50,156 nucleotides of DNA. Origin: Acidobacteriota bacterium. Its GTDB lineage: Bacteria; Acidobacteriota; Terriglobia; Acidiferrales; UBA7541. The translations under genes were made by a program, and so were the position numbers. The stretch is from NCBI GenBank assembly GCA_013287135.1, contig JABDEK010000024.1, positions 1 to 50,156 on the forward strand, given 5' to 3'. The notes under the pieces were generated by a model that saw nothing but the letters and a program-made list of their open reading frames with translations, was not told the origin of the DNA and made no database searches. Shown piece after piece: positions 25,315 to 33,057 of this stretch; position 1 is the first letter of the stretch, and each line of letters starts with the position of its first letter.

Positions 25315-26358
25315 CTATGCGGCGGAGCTTGCGGGCGCTGCGCGGGGCGAAGTCAACTGAACGATTAGAAACTCCATCAGCGCGCGCGGATTTGGATTAG
25401 AGGATTTCAACTGGCTATCGGCTTCCGCTAGCGCCACCAGACCCGCGAGCAGATCTTTCTTCGGTATGCGGTGCGCTTGCCGTACGGCCGTTTCCGCCGC
25501 CACTGGATTCATCCCGAGCGCCCGCGCCGCCTGAAGACCACTCGTGCCGCTAGGCAAATCGCGAGCTTCAATCAGCTTGCGATACATCCAGGTAATCCCA
25601 CCGACCAATCCGATGGGCTCCTCGCCTTCGCGCAGCAGGTTATCGAGGAACGCCAGCGCCGAATCGCGCCTGCGAGTGGCCAACATATCGGCCAATTGCC
25701 AGACGGTGTTCTTCCGCGCCGCCACCACCAGCTCTTCCACATGGGTCGTCGTGATGCGTGGGCCCTTCCCGACGTAAGTGGCAAGTTTCTCGATTTCAAT
25801 GCGCATACGCGACGGCTCGCTGTTCAGAATATCCGCGAGCAGAACAGCGGCGTCGCGCTCGATTTCCGCGCCACAATCGGTCGCCATCTGCGTCGCGAGC
25901 GAAGCCGCCGATTCGCCGCCGATTGTCAACTCGACGAAAAGGGCATGCTCCGCCAGCAATTTGGAATATTTCTGACGCCGATCCATAGTGGCAGCTTCGA
26001 ATAGCAGGAGCGAAAAAGGCGCGGGAGATTCGAAATACTTGCCGAGCGCCTCCACAATTTCTTGGCGAGTCTTTTCGCCGAGTTTTTCGAGCGATTCCAC
26101 GCCTTCCACGATGATTACTTGCCGATTCGCGAGCATGGGCATGGTTTGCGCGCGCTGGAGCACTTCGTCCCAACCGCTGTCTTGCACCGATATACGAGCC
26201 AGCGCCCACTCGCGCGCTGCTTCCGGCACGCACGCTTCGATAATTTTGCTGCGGCACATCTCGCGAAGATACGAATCGGTTCCCAGCAGGACGATTGCCG
26301 CCACGGGTTTCCCAGTGCTTAGCCGCGCAACCAGTTTGTCCGCGGAAATATCAGGCAT
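25315..26358 (-). CDS. holA: DNA polymerase III subunit delta
   Basis: A 347-residue clamp-loader subunit that opens the beta clamp. It matches the HolA fold: N-terminal nucleotide-binding-like domain (VAAIVLLGTDSYLREMC), then MLANRQVIIVEG, a lid-type domain, and a C-terminal helical collar (WQLADMLATRRRDSALAFLDNLL). No Walker A is expected for this subunit and none is seen. The ATG overlaps the lptE stop by one base (TAATG), so it is the last gene of the psd-pssA-asd-like-lptE-holA run. The lptE-holA neighbourhood is widespread among Gram-negative bacteria, which supports both names. Confidence 0.95.
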   Translation of the reverse strand: MPDISADKLVARLSTGKPVAAIVLLGTDSYLREMCRSKIIEACVPEAAREWALARISVQDSGWDEVLQRAQTMPMLANRQVIIVEGVESLEKLGEKTRQEIVEALGKYFESPAPFSLLLFEAATMDRRQKYSKLLAEHALFVELTIGGESAASLATQMATDCGAEIERDAAVLLADILNSEPSRMRIEIEKLATYVGKGPRITTTHVEELVVAARKNTVWQLADMLATRRRDSALAFLDNLLREGEEPIGLVGGITWMYRKLIEARDLPSGTSGLQAARALGMNPVAAETAVRQAHRIPKKDLLAGLVALAEADSQLKSSNPNPRALMEFLIVQLTSPRAAPASSAA

Positions 26359-26882
26359 TAGAAATTCTCCACTACGTTCGAAACAAGCTGCGCTGCGAAA
26401 TCTTTCGCCATGCGTTCAAGCGCGGGATTTTGCTCCTCGAAAAAACTCTGCACGTCAGTGGATATTTGGTATTGGTCGCGAAACACCACATCGTCGTTTT
26501 TGTATACCACTTTCTCCGTCTTGGTATCGACCAATTGCACTTTCGTGTGCACTTGCACCAGCATCGTGGTCACCTGACCCGTCGTCGCGTTGAACAGCAT
26601 CGGGTCCGTCTCGATAGAGATTACTTCCCCGTGCAGTACAGCATCAGCGTCGGCCGGATTCTGAATGATTCTGTACTTTGTGCGTTGAATGAATTGCCGG
26701 ATCACGGCCTCGGTAAGGCGCTGCTCAATCCGGTAACGCGTCGTGTCATTTTTGAATGCAGGTATCGCGATCGTTTTCCAATCGGAAGGCAGGTTTCCGG
26801 CGTGCCCGACGACGTGATAGCCGCAACCTGAAGCAAAAAACGTAGCGAACAATAAAATTAGCAAGAATGACGTTCGTCGCAA
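26358..26882 (-). CDS. lptE: LPS-assembly lipoprotein LptE
   Basis: A 174-residue outer-membrane lipoprotein that plugs and assembles the LptD lipopolysaccharide translocon. A lipoprotein signal with lipobox FASGC places the lipidated Cys at residue 20 of this start, followed by GYHVVGH, the usual LptE beginning, and SDWKTIAIPAFKN...RIEQRLTEAVIRQF. The start is uncertain: I use TTG at 26882, which gives an ideal 19-residue lipoprotein signal just past the stop of the preceding Asd-like gene (26887-26889). A frame open up to 26996 exists but would overlap that gene and lengthen the signal unnaturally; ATT at 26891 is another possibility. It is coupled to holA by a 1-nt overlap. Confidence 0.9.
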   Translation of the reverse strand: MRRTSFLLILLFATFFASGCGYHVVGHAGNLPSDWKTIAIPAFKNDTTRYRIEQRLTEAVIRQFIQRTKYRIIQNPADADAVLHGEVISIETDPMLFNATTGQVTTMLVQVHTKVQLVDTKTEKVVYKNDDVVFRDQYQISTDVQSFFEEQNPALERMAKDFAAQLVSNVVENF

Positions 26883-26886
26883 AGTT

Positions 26887-27930
26887 TCAATTGTATGCAG
26901 CCGGTTCTTCAAACAGTTCCTCCGCAATTTGAACCGCATTCGTCGCCGCAAGCCGCAGATTATCCACAGCGCCCCAAATCCAAACGCCATTCGCAATGCT
27001 GCGGTCCGCTTCTATTCGCGCGATTTGAATCTCACTTTCGCCGGCGACGCTAACATTGTTAGGAGCAGGGTCATCCCGAGCGGCGACCTTTATCCCTAGA
27101 TTTCGAAACGCGCCCTCAAGTTGCTCCGGCTTTTGCGCCGAACCAAATTCCGCGTAGGCGGCAAACGCATATCCGTAAAACACAGGCGCCTGTATCAATT
27201 GAATTGCGGGAACAGATGCGCGTCCTGCCAGGTAACTAGCCACATCACGAGCAATCGCCGCGCGCAAATCTTTCAGCGCTGGTTTGCATTCTTCGCCGTA
27301 GCCGGCCAGCAAATTAAACGCAACCTGCGCATCAAAAATTGTTTGCTCGATAGGCTTGAAAGAAAGCAAATTCGTGGTCTGACTTTCAAGCTCGTCCACG
27401 CCCGCCTGGTCGCGCTCGGAGACCGGAGGGAACAGCATCACCACAATCCGCACAGGCGAAAAACGTTGAAGGCCGGCCGCCAGCGCACTCGTGATAATCG
27501 TGCCGGGAGGCGGAGAAGAATAGGGCGCCGGCTTCCCCGGCTCGATTCCAGTCGCAGCGCGCCGCGGAAGGACAGACTCCAGCGCCGGAATCCAAGTGAC
27601 CGCGTTCCCCGAAGCGGCGATCGCTCCGGTCATGTCGATCACTTGCGCGCCGGAACGCTGCGCTGGTCGCCAATTGCGTTCTGCGTCTTGCGCGCTCCCG
27701 GCAAAGAAAGCAAATCCGGCGCGCTCGAAACTGTCCTCATCGAGCGCTCGTATAAATGTGGGCTCGCCGCCGGCCTCCGTCAGAGTCCCAGCGAGGATCG
27801 GTTCGTCGAGCAGGACGATTTCACCGGCAGGGAAGTTGCGATTTTCCAGGACAAGTTTCAGTTCTTTGCCGCGCAGAGAGGAGGCGCCCACAATCGCAAC
27901 ACGACTCGATTTTGCAGCGCCGCCTGCCAT
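26887..27930 (-). CDS. Asd-fold protein lacking catalytic residues
   Basis: A 347-residue member of the aspartate-semialdehyde dehydrogenase (Asd/ArgC) superfamily, related to the Usg-1 type. The N-terminal NAD(P) motif VGASSLRG (14-21) and the dimerisation-domain segments QVAFNLLAGYG (202-212) and the APVFYGYAF region (248-256) are present. The catalytic Cys of the usual NC(S/T) motif is missing: the equivalent stretch is SSPPPGTIITS (138-148), and the only Cys in the protein (215) lies elsewhere. The catalytic His, expected as VxxGH, reads FYGY (Tyr254). It should therefore not reduce aspartyl phosphate. It sits 3 nt after pssA and 4 nt before the lptE start, inside an envelope operon, so a structural or regulatory role there is likely. 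Confidence 0.87.
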   Translation of the reverse strand: MAGGAAKSSRVAIVGASSLRGKELKLVLENRNFPAGEIVLLDEPILAGTLTEAGGEPTFIRALDEDSFERAGFAFFAGSAQDAERNWRPAQRSGAQVIDMTGAIAASGNAVTWIPALESVLPRRAATGIEPGKPAPYSSPPPGTIITSALAAGLQRFSPVRIVVMLFPPVSERDQAGVDELESQTTNLLSFKPIEQTIFDAQVAFNLLAGYGEECKPALKDLRAAIARDVASYLAGRASVPAIQLIQAPVFYGYAFAAYAEFGSAQKPEQLEGAFRNLGIKVAARDDPAPNNVSVAGESEIQIARIEADRSIANGVWIWGAVDNLRLAATNAVQIAEELFEEPAAYN

Positions 27931-27933
27931 GCT

Positions 27934-28767
27934 TTAAGCGGTCCGCGAGGCGGTACGGTGTCGAACGAAGCGTATAAGCTGCATGATCGGCCCATGCGCG
28001 GTGTACCCAGCGGTGAGCGCAAACAAGGTAGGTCCGGAAAATTTCACAGCGGCACCGACGATCAGCGCCAGTAGAATCACCGCGAGCGAAGGGCGCCGCC
28101 GCGTCCATTGAATATCCTTGAAACTGTAAAATCGCATCGAGCTCGACATTAAAACGCCGAGTCCAACCAACAATGCGAGCCACAGAATCGACCAACGAAC
28201 ATCCGAAATCGGCAACCCTTCGCGCAAATGCACGGTCGAAGCAATCATTCCCGCCGCCGCAGGAGTCGGCATGCCCACGAAATATCTATTCCCGCCCGGC
28301 GCCATCCCCTGAATGTTGAACCGTGCAAGTCTCCAGGCGCAGCAGGCCACAAAGAAAAATCCCATCAGCCAGCCAAGTTGAGTAAGGTGCAGGGAATCGG
28401 AAGCATTCGCGGCTGCAAGCGCGCGCACGCCCCAGGCATAGGCCAGCACCGCCGGAGCAATGCCGAAGCTCACCACGTCAGCGAGAGAATCGAATTCGCG
28501 TCCAAAAGCGCTTTCCGTTCCCATCGAGCGCGCGATGCGCCCATCCATTGCGTCGAATGCGTAAGCGATTCCAATGGCGATGGCTGCGTTGTCGAAATCC
28601 GCAAAGCGGCCATCCAACGTGGCCAATACGGCGTAGTAACCACACAGAAGATTTGCCACTGTAAGTGCGCTGGGAAGGATATATATGCCGCGCCGCAAGC
28701 GGTGATTACGGAGCGGTCGCCGCGGTTCTTCTTCGTTTCCGACAGGATCTATGTCGTTGAATTCCAT
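27934..28767 (-). CDS. pssA: CDP-diacylglycerol-serine O-phosphatidyltransferase
   Basis: A 277-residue integral membrane enzyme that makes phosphatidylserine. The CDP-alcohol phosphatidyltransferase motif is complete: Asp75-Gly76, Ala79-Arg80, Gly89, Asp93 and Asp97 follow DGx2ARx8Gx3Dx3D exactly. About eight hydrophobic segments fill the rest. I start at ATG 28767, which overlaps the psd end by 19 nt; a longer frame from 28920 lies inside psd and adds a non-membrane Arg-rich stretch. Its product is decarboxylated by the upstream psd product to phosphatidylethanolamine, so the pair forms a full branch. The Asd-like gene starts 3 nt after its stop. Confidence 0.94.
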   Translation of the reverse strand: MEFNDIDPVGNEEEPRRPLRNHRLRRGIYILPSALTVANLLCGYYAVLATLDGRFADFDNAAIAIGIAYAFDAMDGRIARSMGTESAFGREFDSLADVVSFGIAPAVLAYAWGVRALAAANASDSLHLTQLGWLMGFFFVACCAWRLARFNIQGMAPGGNRYFVGMPTPAAAGMIASTVHLREGLPISDVRWSILWLALLVGLGVLMSSSMRFYSFKDIQWTRRRPSLAVILLALIVGAAVKFSGPTLFALTAGYTAHGPIMQLIRFVRHRTASRTA

Positions 28768-29369
28768 TTCGCCAGTATGCTCTCGCCGCCTTTTACTTTT
28801 TGACCGCGCTGCACTACCACCGCACTTTCCATGGGCAGCCAGACGTCCACGCGCGAGCCGAACCGTATCAGCCCGATGCGATCGCCGCGCGCCACACTTT
28901 CGCTTTCGCGCTTCCAGCATATCACGCGACGCGCAATCGCTCCGGCGATTTGTTTGAATACCAAACGGCCCCCGGGCGTCTCTACTGTAATAATATTCTG
29001 TTCATTTTCCACCGACGCCGCCGAGCGCATCGCCGCATAAAACTTGCCGGGCTGATACACCACACTGGCAATTCTTCCGGCCACCGGCGAGCGTTGTACG
29101 TGCACGTCCCATATAGCCAGAAAAATACTGATGCGATGGCCCATCACGCCGCCGAGCAATTCATCCACGATTTGCACCACGTGTCCATCCGCTGGTGAAA
29201 CCACCGCCGCAGGATCGGACGGAATCTTGCGCTCCGGATCGCGGAAAAAATAAAATACGAAAAGTCCGAGACAAATCAGTATCGCCGCGACAATTTTCCA
29301 ACCGGGAATCAGACACAACCCGCCCACGATCAGCGGAGGCAGCGCAAATTTATACGCGTCTTTTACCAT
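28749..29369 (-). CDS. psd: Phosphatidylserine decarboxylase proenzyme
   Basis: A 206-residue decarboxylase of the short PSD-A type that turns phosphatidylserine into phosphatidylethanolamine. Two N-terminal hydrophobic segments (about 9-23 and 27-41) anchor it. Motifs FRDPER (42-47), SPADG (58-62) and DVHVQRSP (88-95) are family marks. The self-cleavage site is Gly171-Ser172 (RFGSRVD), where the serine becomes the pyruvoyl group. It overlaps pssA by 19 nt. The ATG at 29369 has no strong ribosome site; upstream is 125 nt to the ydcH-like gene on the same strand. The short length is normal for this subtype, not a truncation. Confidence 0.95.
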   Translation of the reverse strand: MVKDAYKFALPPLIVGGLCLIPGWKIVAAILICLGLFVFYFFRDPERKIPSDPAAVVSPADGHVVQIVDELLGGVMGHRISIFLAIWDVHVQRSPVAGRIASVVYQPGKFYAAMRSAASVENEQNIITVETPGGRLVFKQIAGAIARRVICWKRESESVARGDRIGLIRFGSRVDVWLPMESAVVVQRGQKVKGGESILAKWNSTT

Positions 29370-29494
29370 CAGCGAGAGGGAAACCCTTGCCTGTGAATGA
29401 GAAATGGTCCAATCAATTTAGATGCACGAATATTGTACGACAGAAGTTAAAGTGCTGCTGGGCCCTGGTTATAAACGAACGCCGCGCTCTGAAC

Positions 29495-29764
29495 TCAGTA
29501 GTGTGCCTGGTTCTGGTGCATTTGCTGCTGCCTCGCACTCTGATTATGACGGTGGCGCGCCACGATCAGCTCCATTTGATCTTTCAAATAGAGCTTCATT
29601 TTTTTGAGGGAAACTTCAAGTGCGAGGTCTTCTGAGTTCCAGTAACTTTGTCCTACGAGTTGTTCGAGCTGGCATTCACAGCGGGAGTGTTCTTCGGCGA
29701 GTCTTCTGAATTCCTGGTCAGTTTCTAACAGCCTTTGCCGGATATCGTGCGTCGTAATCGGCAT
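29495..29764 (-). CDS. YdcH-like (DUF465) small helical protein
   Basis: An 89-residue helical protein. The core residues (about 10-65) match the YdcH/DUF465 pattern of two antiparallel helices: RQRLLETDQEFRRLAEEHSRCECQLEQL and SLKKMKLYLKDQMELIVARHR. The rest is a Gln/His-rich tail. I start at ATG 29764, supported by GGAGGGAAAGG just upstream; a longer frame adds nine residues without a site. The family's role is unknown; it is common beside unrelated genes. It reads in the same direction as the psd operon, 125 nt ahead, so cotranscription is possible but not shown. Confidence 0.8.
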   Translation of the reverse strand: MPITTHDIRQRLLETDQEFRRLAEEHSRCECQLEQLVGQSYWNSEDLALEVSLKKMKLYLKDQMELIVARHRHNQSARQQQMHQNQAHY

Positions 29765-29904
29765 CCTTTCCCTCCAGGTTGGAAAGAGCATTCACATGTC
29801 GTTAACAATTAACACAATTCCAGCTCCAAACCAATAGGATAAAAGTGGGAGTACCCGCGGCACTGTGGATATCCTCGAAACGCCGCGTAATGGAGAAACC
29901 GGCG

Positions 29905-30342
29905 TTATGGAAGTTTGGCGCTCAGTAACAGCGCATCTTCGATGGGAGAATTGTAATAACGCGAACGCCGGCCCACCGTCTGGAAATTGTGGTGTTCGTA
30001 AAAATGGAGCGCTGCGGCATTCGAAGAGCGAACTTCCAATATCGCGTGCGTAGCCTCGAAAGTCTTTGCCCACGCAAGAGCTGCTTGCAGCAGGATGGCG
30101 CCAATACCACGCTCACGCAGTTCGGGTGAAACCGCGAAATTTAGGATCTCGATCTCATGCGCGATTTTTCGTGCAACGATAAATCCGGCAACACTGCCTT
30201 CTTCCTCAACCACCCAACCGGCCATCTCTCCGCGTGCGACTCGGTTGTAGTCCCAGGTCGTCCACTGCGCGATTTCCGGACAAGCCGCCTGAATTGCCAG
30301 AATGCGTTTAACATCGGCGTCTTCAATTGGGCGGCTGCGCAA
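29905..30342 (-). CDS. rimI: Ribosomal-protein-alanine N-acetyltransferase RimI
   Basis: A 145-residue GNAT acetyltransferase that acetylates the N-terminal Ala of ribosomal protein S18 and possibly other proteins. The acetyl-CoA loop RERGIGAILL (about 76-85) and SSNAAALHFYEHHNFQTVGRRSRYY near the C-terminus are typical. The start is TTG at 30342, 5 nt after the tsaB stop, with a GGCAG-type ribosome site. tsaB-rimI neighbours are frequent in bacteria, which supports the name over other GNATs. The protein is cytoplasmic and probably monomeric. Confidence 0.9.
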   Translation of the reverse strand: MRSRPIEDADVKRILAIQAACPEIAQWTTWDYNRVARGEMAGWVVEEEGSVAGFIVARKIAHEIEILNFAVSPELRERGIGAILLQAALAWAKTFEATHAILEVRSSNAAALHFYEHHNFQTVGRRSRYYNSPIEDALLLSAKLP

Positions 30343-30347
30343 AATGT

Positions 30348-31052
30348 TTACTGCCTTTTGGCGTACGCTTGTGCGTCCGTGCGTCGAACGTAATTTGCAT
30401 CGAGCGTAAGCGCGTCTGAAACTTGGCCACGCTGTGCGCGCATAAAACCAAGCTGCCCGATCAGCGGCGCGAGCACACTAGAGACGCGTTCAACGTGCGG
30501 CACGGGTAGATGTTCCTTCTCCATTCGAGACAGCGCGTCTGCGAATACTTCAGGCGTCGGCGAAATAATCGCAAATTCCGAACTGCCCGGCCGCTCCGCA
30601 ATCGTTCGCAAAAATTCCTCCGGACGCAGGACGCACTCATCGCCTTCGAGCGCTAATAAATCCTTCCCTCGGCGATACACTCCAAAATAAACTTCACCGC
30701 GGCGCGCATCGAACGCAGGTACCAGGACGGCCGCAGCCGAATTAGACTGTGCGGCAATCGCTTCCAGCACACTCACGCCCACCACCGGCTTGTTGTAAAC
30801 CTCCGCCCATCCTTTTGCCGCAACAAGTCCAACGCGCAGGCCCGTAAACGATCCCGGCCCCGCGCTAACCGCGAACAAATCGAATTGCTCGAGCTTCAGC
30901 GAAAGCTCTCGCAGCAGGAATTCCAGGTGGCGAAACATCCGCGAAGAGTAGGTTTCTTCGCCCAAAGTTGAGACTAATCCGACGAGTTTTTCATGGCGAA
31001 GAACGGCCAGACTACCGGCGGTTGAGGAGGTGTCTAAAGCTAGAATCAGCAC
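30348..31052 (-). CDS. tsaB: tRNA threonylcarbamoyladenosine biosynthesis protein TsaB
   Basis: A 234-residue ASKHA-fold partner of TsaD, needed to build the threonylcarbamoyl group on tRNA A37. The N-terminal LILALDTSS and the central AGPGSFTGLRVGLVAAKG are the family signatures; the protein has no catalytic His pair, as expected for TsaB. I chose GTG at 31052 because the conserved ILALDTS begins right after it; TTG at 31082 in frame would add ten unconserved residues and neither has a strong ribosome site. rimI follows 5 nt later. tsaD is elsewhere in this window, on the other strand. Confidence 0.93.
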   Translation of the reverse strand: MLILALDTSSTAGSLAVLRHEKLVGLVSTLGEETYSSRMFRHLEFLLRELSLKLEQFDLFAVSAGPGSFTGLRVGLVAAKGWAEVYNKPVVGVSVLEAIAAQSNSAAAVLVPAFDARRGEVYFGVYRRGKDLLALEGDECVLRPEEFLRTIAERPGSSEFAIISPTPEVFADALSRMEKEHLPVPHVERVSSVLAPLIGQLGFMRAQRGQVSDALTLDANYVRRTDAQAYAKRQ

Positions 31053-31202
31053 AGCACCATTATAGGGCAATTGGGGGGCCAAACCCGTGAAAATTAAGCC
31101 TTTTCCGGCCTCTTTATCCTTTGCGATATTGCTGGATTCGCTTGACGCCGTGCCCGCTTCTGCCTAAGATTTCAACATGCCCTTCGGGGGGGCCGTCCAC
31201 CT

Positions 31203-31724
31203 ATGGAATTCAAGCTTGGTGAAAAGGTTGTGTATCCGAACCATGGTGTAGGGATTATCGAACAGATTAGTTACGGTTACTTAAATGGAAGATCGGAGCG
31301 ATATTACATGCTGAAAATCGCTTCGAGCGGTTTGAAAGTAATGGTTCCGCAGTCCAACGTCGATTGCGTTGGATTGCGCCCGATCATCCGCAACACACAA
31401 GCAGCCGCTGTCCTTGGATTCCTTGAAAAGGGCCGTTCGGCTTCGCACCATGACTGGAAGCATCGCTTCAAGGAAAATTCGGATCGCATGCGCACTGGTT
31501 CACTGATGGAAGTGGCCGCCGTTTTGAAAGGCCTCGTCGCCCTCAGCCGCACCAAGCCGCTTTCTTTCCGTGAAAAGAAGATGCTCGAACGCGCAAAGTA
31601 TCTTCTCATCAGCGAACTCGCCACCGTGCGCAACACCTCTGAGCAGGCGGTCGAAGTAAACATCGTCCGCGCACTCGCCAAAGCTAAATTGCAAATGCCG
31701 GAGACAGCACCCATTCCGGAGTAA
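31203..31724 (+). CDS. carD: CarD-family RNA-polymerase-binding regulator
   Basis: A 173-residue CarD/CdnL-type regulator that binds the RNA polymerase beta subunit and stabilises open promoter complexes, often affecting rRNA and stress genes. The N-terminal RNA-polymerase-interacting domain (residues 1-60) has FKLGEKVVYPNHGVGIIEQI and YYMLKIASSGLKVMVP. The C-terminal part (about 65-165) is helical and likely contacts DNA near the -10 edge. Size is close to the Myxococcus and mycobacterial proteins. The ATG at 31203 has only a weak purine stretch upstream. A hairpin terminator follows at once (31754-31785), so it is monocistronic. Confidence 0.95.
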   Translation: MEFKLGEKVVYPNHGVGIIEQISYGYLNGRSERYYMLKIASSGLKVMVPQSNVDCVGLRPIIRNTQAAAVLGFLEKGRSASHHDWKHRFKENSDRMRTGSLMEVAAVLKGLVALSRTKPLSFREKKMLERAKYLLISELATVRNTSEQAVEVNIVRALAKAKLQMPETAPIPE

Positions 31725-31753
31725 GTTTCAGAAATTCTCTCTCCTGTCGCAAG

Positions 31754-31785
31754 GGCACGACCTACAAAGGTTGTGCCTTTTCTTT
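31754..31785 (+). terminator. Rho-independent terminator after carD
   Basis: GGCACGACC (31754-31762) pairs with GGTTGTGCC (31769-31777) with one G-T pair and a 6-nt loop, followed by the T-rich TTTTCTTT (31778-31785). Confidence 0.78.
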
Positions 31786-31879
31786 GGTACGCCCAAACGC
31801 GAACGGTTTCGTCCGTTTATCTTTTGCAAGGCCGCGCAGTGTTTTGTTTCCATTCCCTTGGAGAGACTCGAATCCATAT

Positions 31880-31900
31880 GATCGATCACTTTCCGAGGTC
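31880..31900 (+). repeat. 21-bp direct repeat, copy 1
   Basis: Starts GATCGATCAC and is identical to copy 2 at 31979-31999 over all 21 bases. Thirteen of the next 21 bases also match the sequence after copy 2, so the repeat is the conserved head of a decayed tandem unit of about 99 bp. Confidence 0.85.
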
Positions 31901-31978
31901 GGCGCACACACCTCGAAACTGTTGGCCCTGAAGGAAAAGAGCGAAGTCCCGCCCTTTCTCGCACGACTCCATCAGTAA

Positions 31979-31999
31979 GATCGATCACTTTCCGAGGTC
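31979..31999 (+). repeat. 21-bp direct repeat, copy 2
   Basis: Identical to copy 1 at 31880-31900. The unit continues toward AGTCCCGC (32034-32041), also present in the first unit at 31945-31952, and then runs into the nested hairpin at 32035-32079. The 99-nt spacing is a multiple of three. Confidence 0.85.
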
Positions 32000-32034
32000 A
32001 AGGTAAACACCACAAACCTGCCATCCCTAGCGGA

Positions 32035-32079
32035 GTCCCGCGTGCTTTTGCTTTCCCCTGGTTTTCAGGGGCGCGGGAC
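32035..32079 (+). ncRNA. Strong nested hairpin, possible structured RNA
   Basis: GTCCCGCG (32035-32042) pairs perfectly with CGCGGGAC (32072-32079). Inside, CCCCTG (32055-32060) pairs with CAGGGG (32066-32071) around GTTTT and stacks directly on the outer stem; a 12-nt bulge lies on the 5' side. No T run follows on the plus strand, so a simple terminator is unlikely. It could be part of a small RNA or a cis element in either direction. The fold is seen; its use is inference. Confidence 0.45.
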
Positions 32080-32129
32080 GTAGTTCGAGGGATCTGCTGT
32101 TTCTTTCATTTAACGGCGAGTACAAACGC

Positions 32130-32164
32130 AAAAAAAAAGGGCGCCCCAAAACCTCGGAGCACCC
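32130..32164 (-). terminator. Rho-independent terminator after rpsT
   Basis: On the minus strand GGGTGCTCC pairs with GGGGCGCCC (two G-U pairs) across an 8-nt loop and is followed by nine T (plus-strand A run 32130-32138). A textbook terminator 28 nt beyond the rpsT stop. Confidence 0.88.
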
Positions 32165-32191
32165 AATCTCAGCCAATTAATGTACTGCGGC

Positions 32192-32497
32192 TTAAGCCTT
32201 CTTCTTGTTCTTCAACGCATTCAACGCCAGCGTCAAACGCGACTTGTACCGGTTCGCTGTATTCTCCGAAAGCGTCCTCTTGCGAATCGCTTTGTCTACT
32301 TCTGAAAAAGTCGCTGAAGCCAACTTCTCCGCGCCCGCTACGTCCCCTGACGTCAACGCTGCGCGCATCCGCCGGATAGCCGTTCGTACTCGCGTGCGAT
32401 TCATGCGATTGATGGCCTGCCTAGTCTCGGCCTGCCGAATATTCTTCAATACCGACTTCGTCTTCTTCTTATGCTTTACCGCCCCACCCTGAGCCAT
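32192..32497 (-). CDS. rpsT: 30S ribosomal protein S20
   Basis: A 101-residue Lys/Arg-rich helical protein, the S20 of the small subunit, which binds 16S rRNA during early assembly. The start AQGGAVKHKKKTKSVLKNIRQ, the central NRMNRTRVRTAIRRMRAAL, and the C-terminal NTANRYKSRLTLALNALKNKK are family patterns, including the three-helix bundle. The ATG at 32497 follows AAGGAG (minus strand). It is monocistronic and ended by the terminator at 32130-32164. S20 is known to autoregulate translation in enterobacteria by its leader; the leader here is 119 nt or shorter and shows no obvious match. Confidence 0.97.
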   Translation of the reverse strand: MAQGGAVKHKKKTKSVLKNIRQAETRQAINRMNRTRVRTAIRRMRAALTSGDVAGAEKLASATFSEVDKAIRKRTLSENTANRYKSRLTLALNALKNKKKA

Positions 32498-32589
32498 TCA
32501 TTACTCCTTAGCAGTTTATTTCGAATTATCGAGAATATCCGACCCCCGGCCCAGTGTCAATTTGCATCCTTCAACGCGAATCCGCGGCA

Positions 32590-32598
32590 TGTTAGGAT
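32590..32598 (+). promoter_or_regulatory. Extended -10 promoter for cupin gene
   Basis: TGTTAGGAT has the TGn extension and TAGGAT (four of six). It lies 18 nt before the cupin ATG; the ribosome site AAGGGGA is just upstream of the start. The support is weak because no -35 box is seen. Confidence 0.28.
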
Positions 32599-32616
32599 TC
32601 ACAAAGGGGAACCCTC

Positions 32617-32937
32617 ATGCCCGTCATCGACACGAATAGCCTGAAAGTCATCGAACGCCTGCCGGGTTGGCGCGGACGCTATTTTCACTCACCAAACATG
32701 ACCATCGCGCATTACGACTTCAAACGCGGCGCCACTATTCACGAGCATTTCCATCTGCAGGAAGAGGTTTACGAAGTGATCGAGGGCGAACTGGAGATAA
32801 CCATCGACGGCGCAGCTCAAATCGCGCGCCCGGGTTTAGTAGCAATCGTTCCCAGTAACATCCCACATTCGATCAAAGCCCTGACCGACGGCCGCGCGAT
32901 TATCGTGGACTACCCGTTAAGACGCGAATTCGACTAA
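32617..32937 (+). CDS. Cupin-domain protein
   Basis: A 106-residue single-domain cupin. The first motif HEHFHLQEEVYEVIEGE (about residues 43-59) supplies two His and a Glu, and the second motif IVPSNIPHSIKAL (about 81-93) supplies a His: together the usual metal site. The beta barrel fills the protein. Small cupins act as dioxygenases, isomerases, sugar-binding or storage proteins, so no reaction can be assigned. The ATG at 32617 follows AAGGGGA. It stands between rpsT (divergent) and pyrE (120 nt on), and coexpression with pyrE is not evident. Confidence 0.88.
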   Translation: MPVIDTNSLKVIERLPGWRGRYFHSPNMTIAHYDFKRGATIHEHFHLQEEVYEVIEGELEITIDGAAQIARPGLVAIVPSNIPHSIKALTDGRAIIVDYPLRREFD

Positions 32938-33057
32938 CAGCGACAGTCTCCAGCGCCTATCCGCTCCACGTTTACATTGACACTTTTCGTCTGCGCCTTT
33001 AGGCTATGCGCGATTGCTGGGGACGCCCGCTCTTCGTCTGCCGTTCCCGCTGACCAC

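Larger units (their letters stand above)
31725..32191. other. Non-coding region with tandem duplication between carD and rpsT
   Basis: 467 nt with no supported gene. From left to right it holds the carD terminator, two copies of a 21-bp direct repeat 99 nt apart inside a decayed tandem duplication, a strong nested hairpin (32035-32079), and the rpsT terminator. A plus-strand open frame at 31784-31978 spans the first copy and ends before the second; it has no ribosome site, so I do not call it a gene. The hairpin and duplication suggest a small RNA or a mobile remnant. Confidence 0.6.

Noticed and set aside
27070..27082. GTCATCCCGAGCG identical to the start of the 36779 repeat
   Set aside because: It is inside the Asd-like coding region and codes for part of the conserved protein; only 13 bases match, so chance is enough.
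31784..31978. Plus-strand open frame spanning the first copy of the tandem duplication
   Set aside because: No ribosome site, no recognisable product, and it stops just before the second copy; treated as non-coding.
31860..32100. 6S RNA, SRP RNA or tmRNA in the carD-rpsT gap
   Set aside because: No domain-IV SRP motif, no tRNA-like end and no convincing 6S bubble could be matched; the hairpin remains unassigned.
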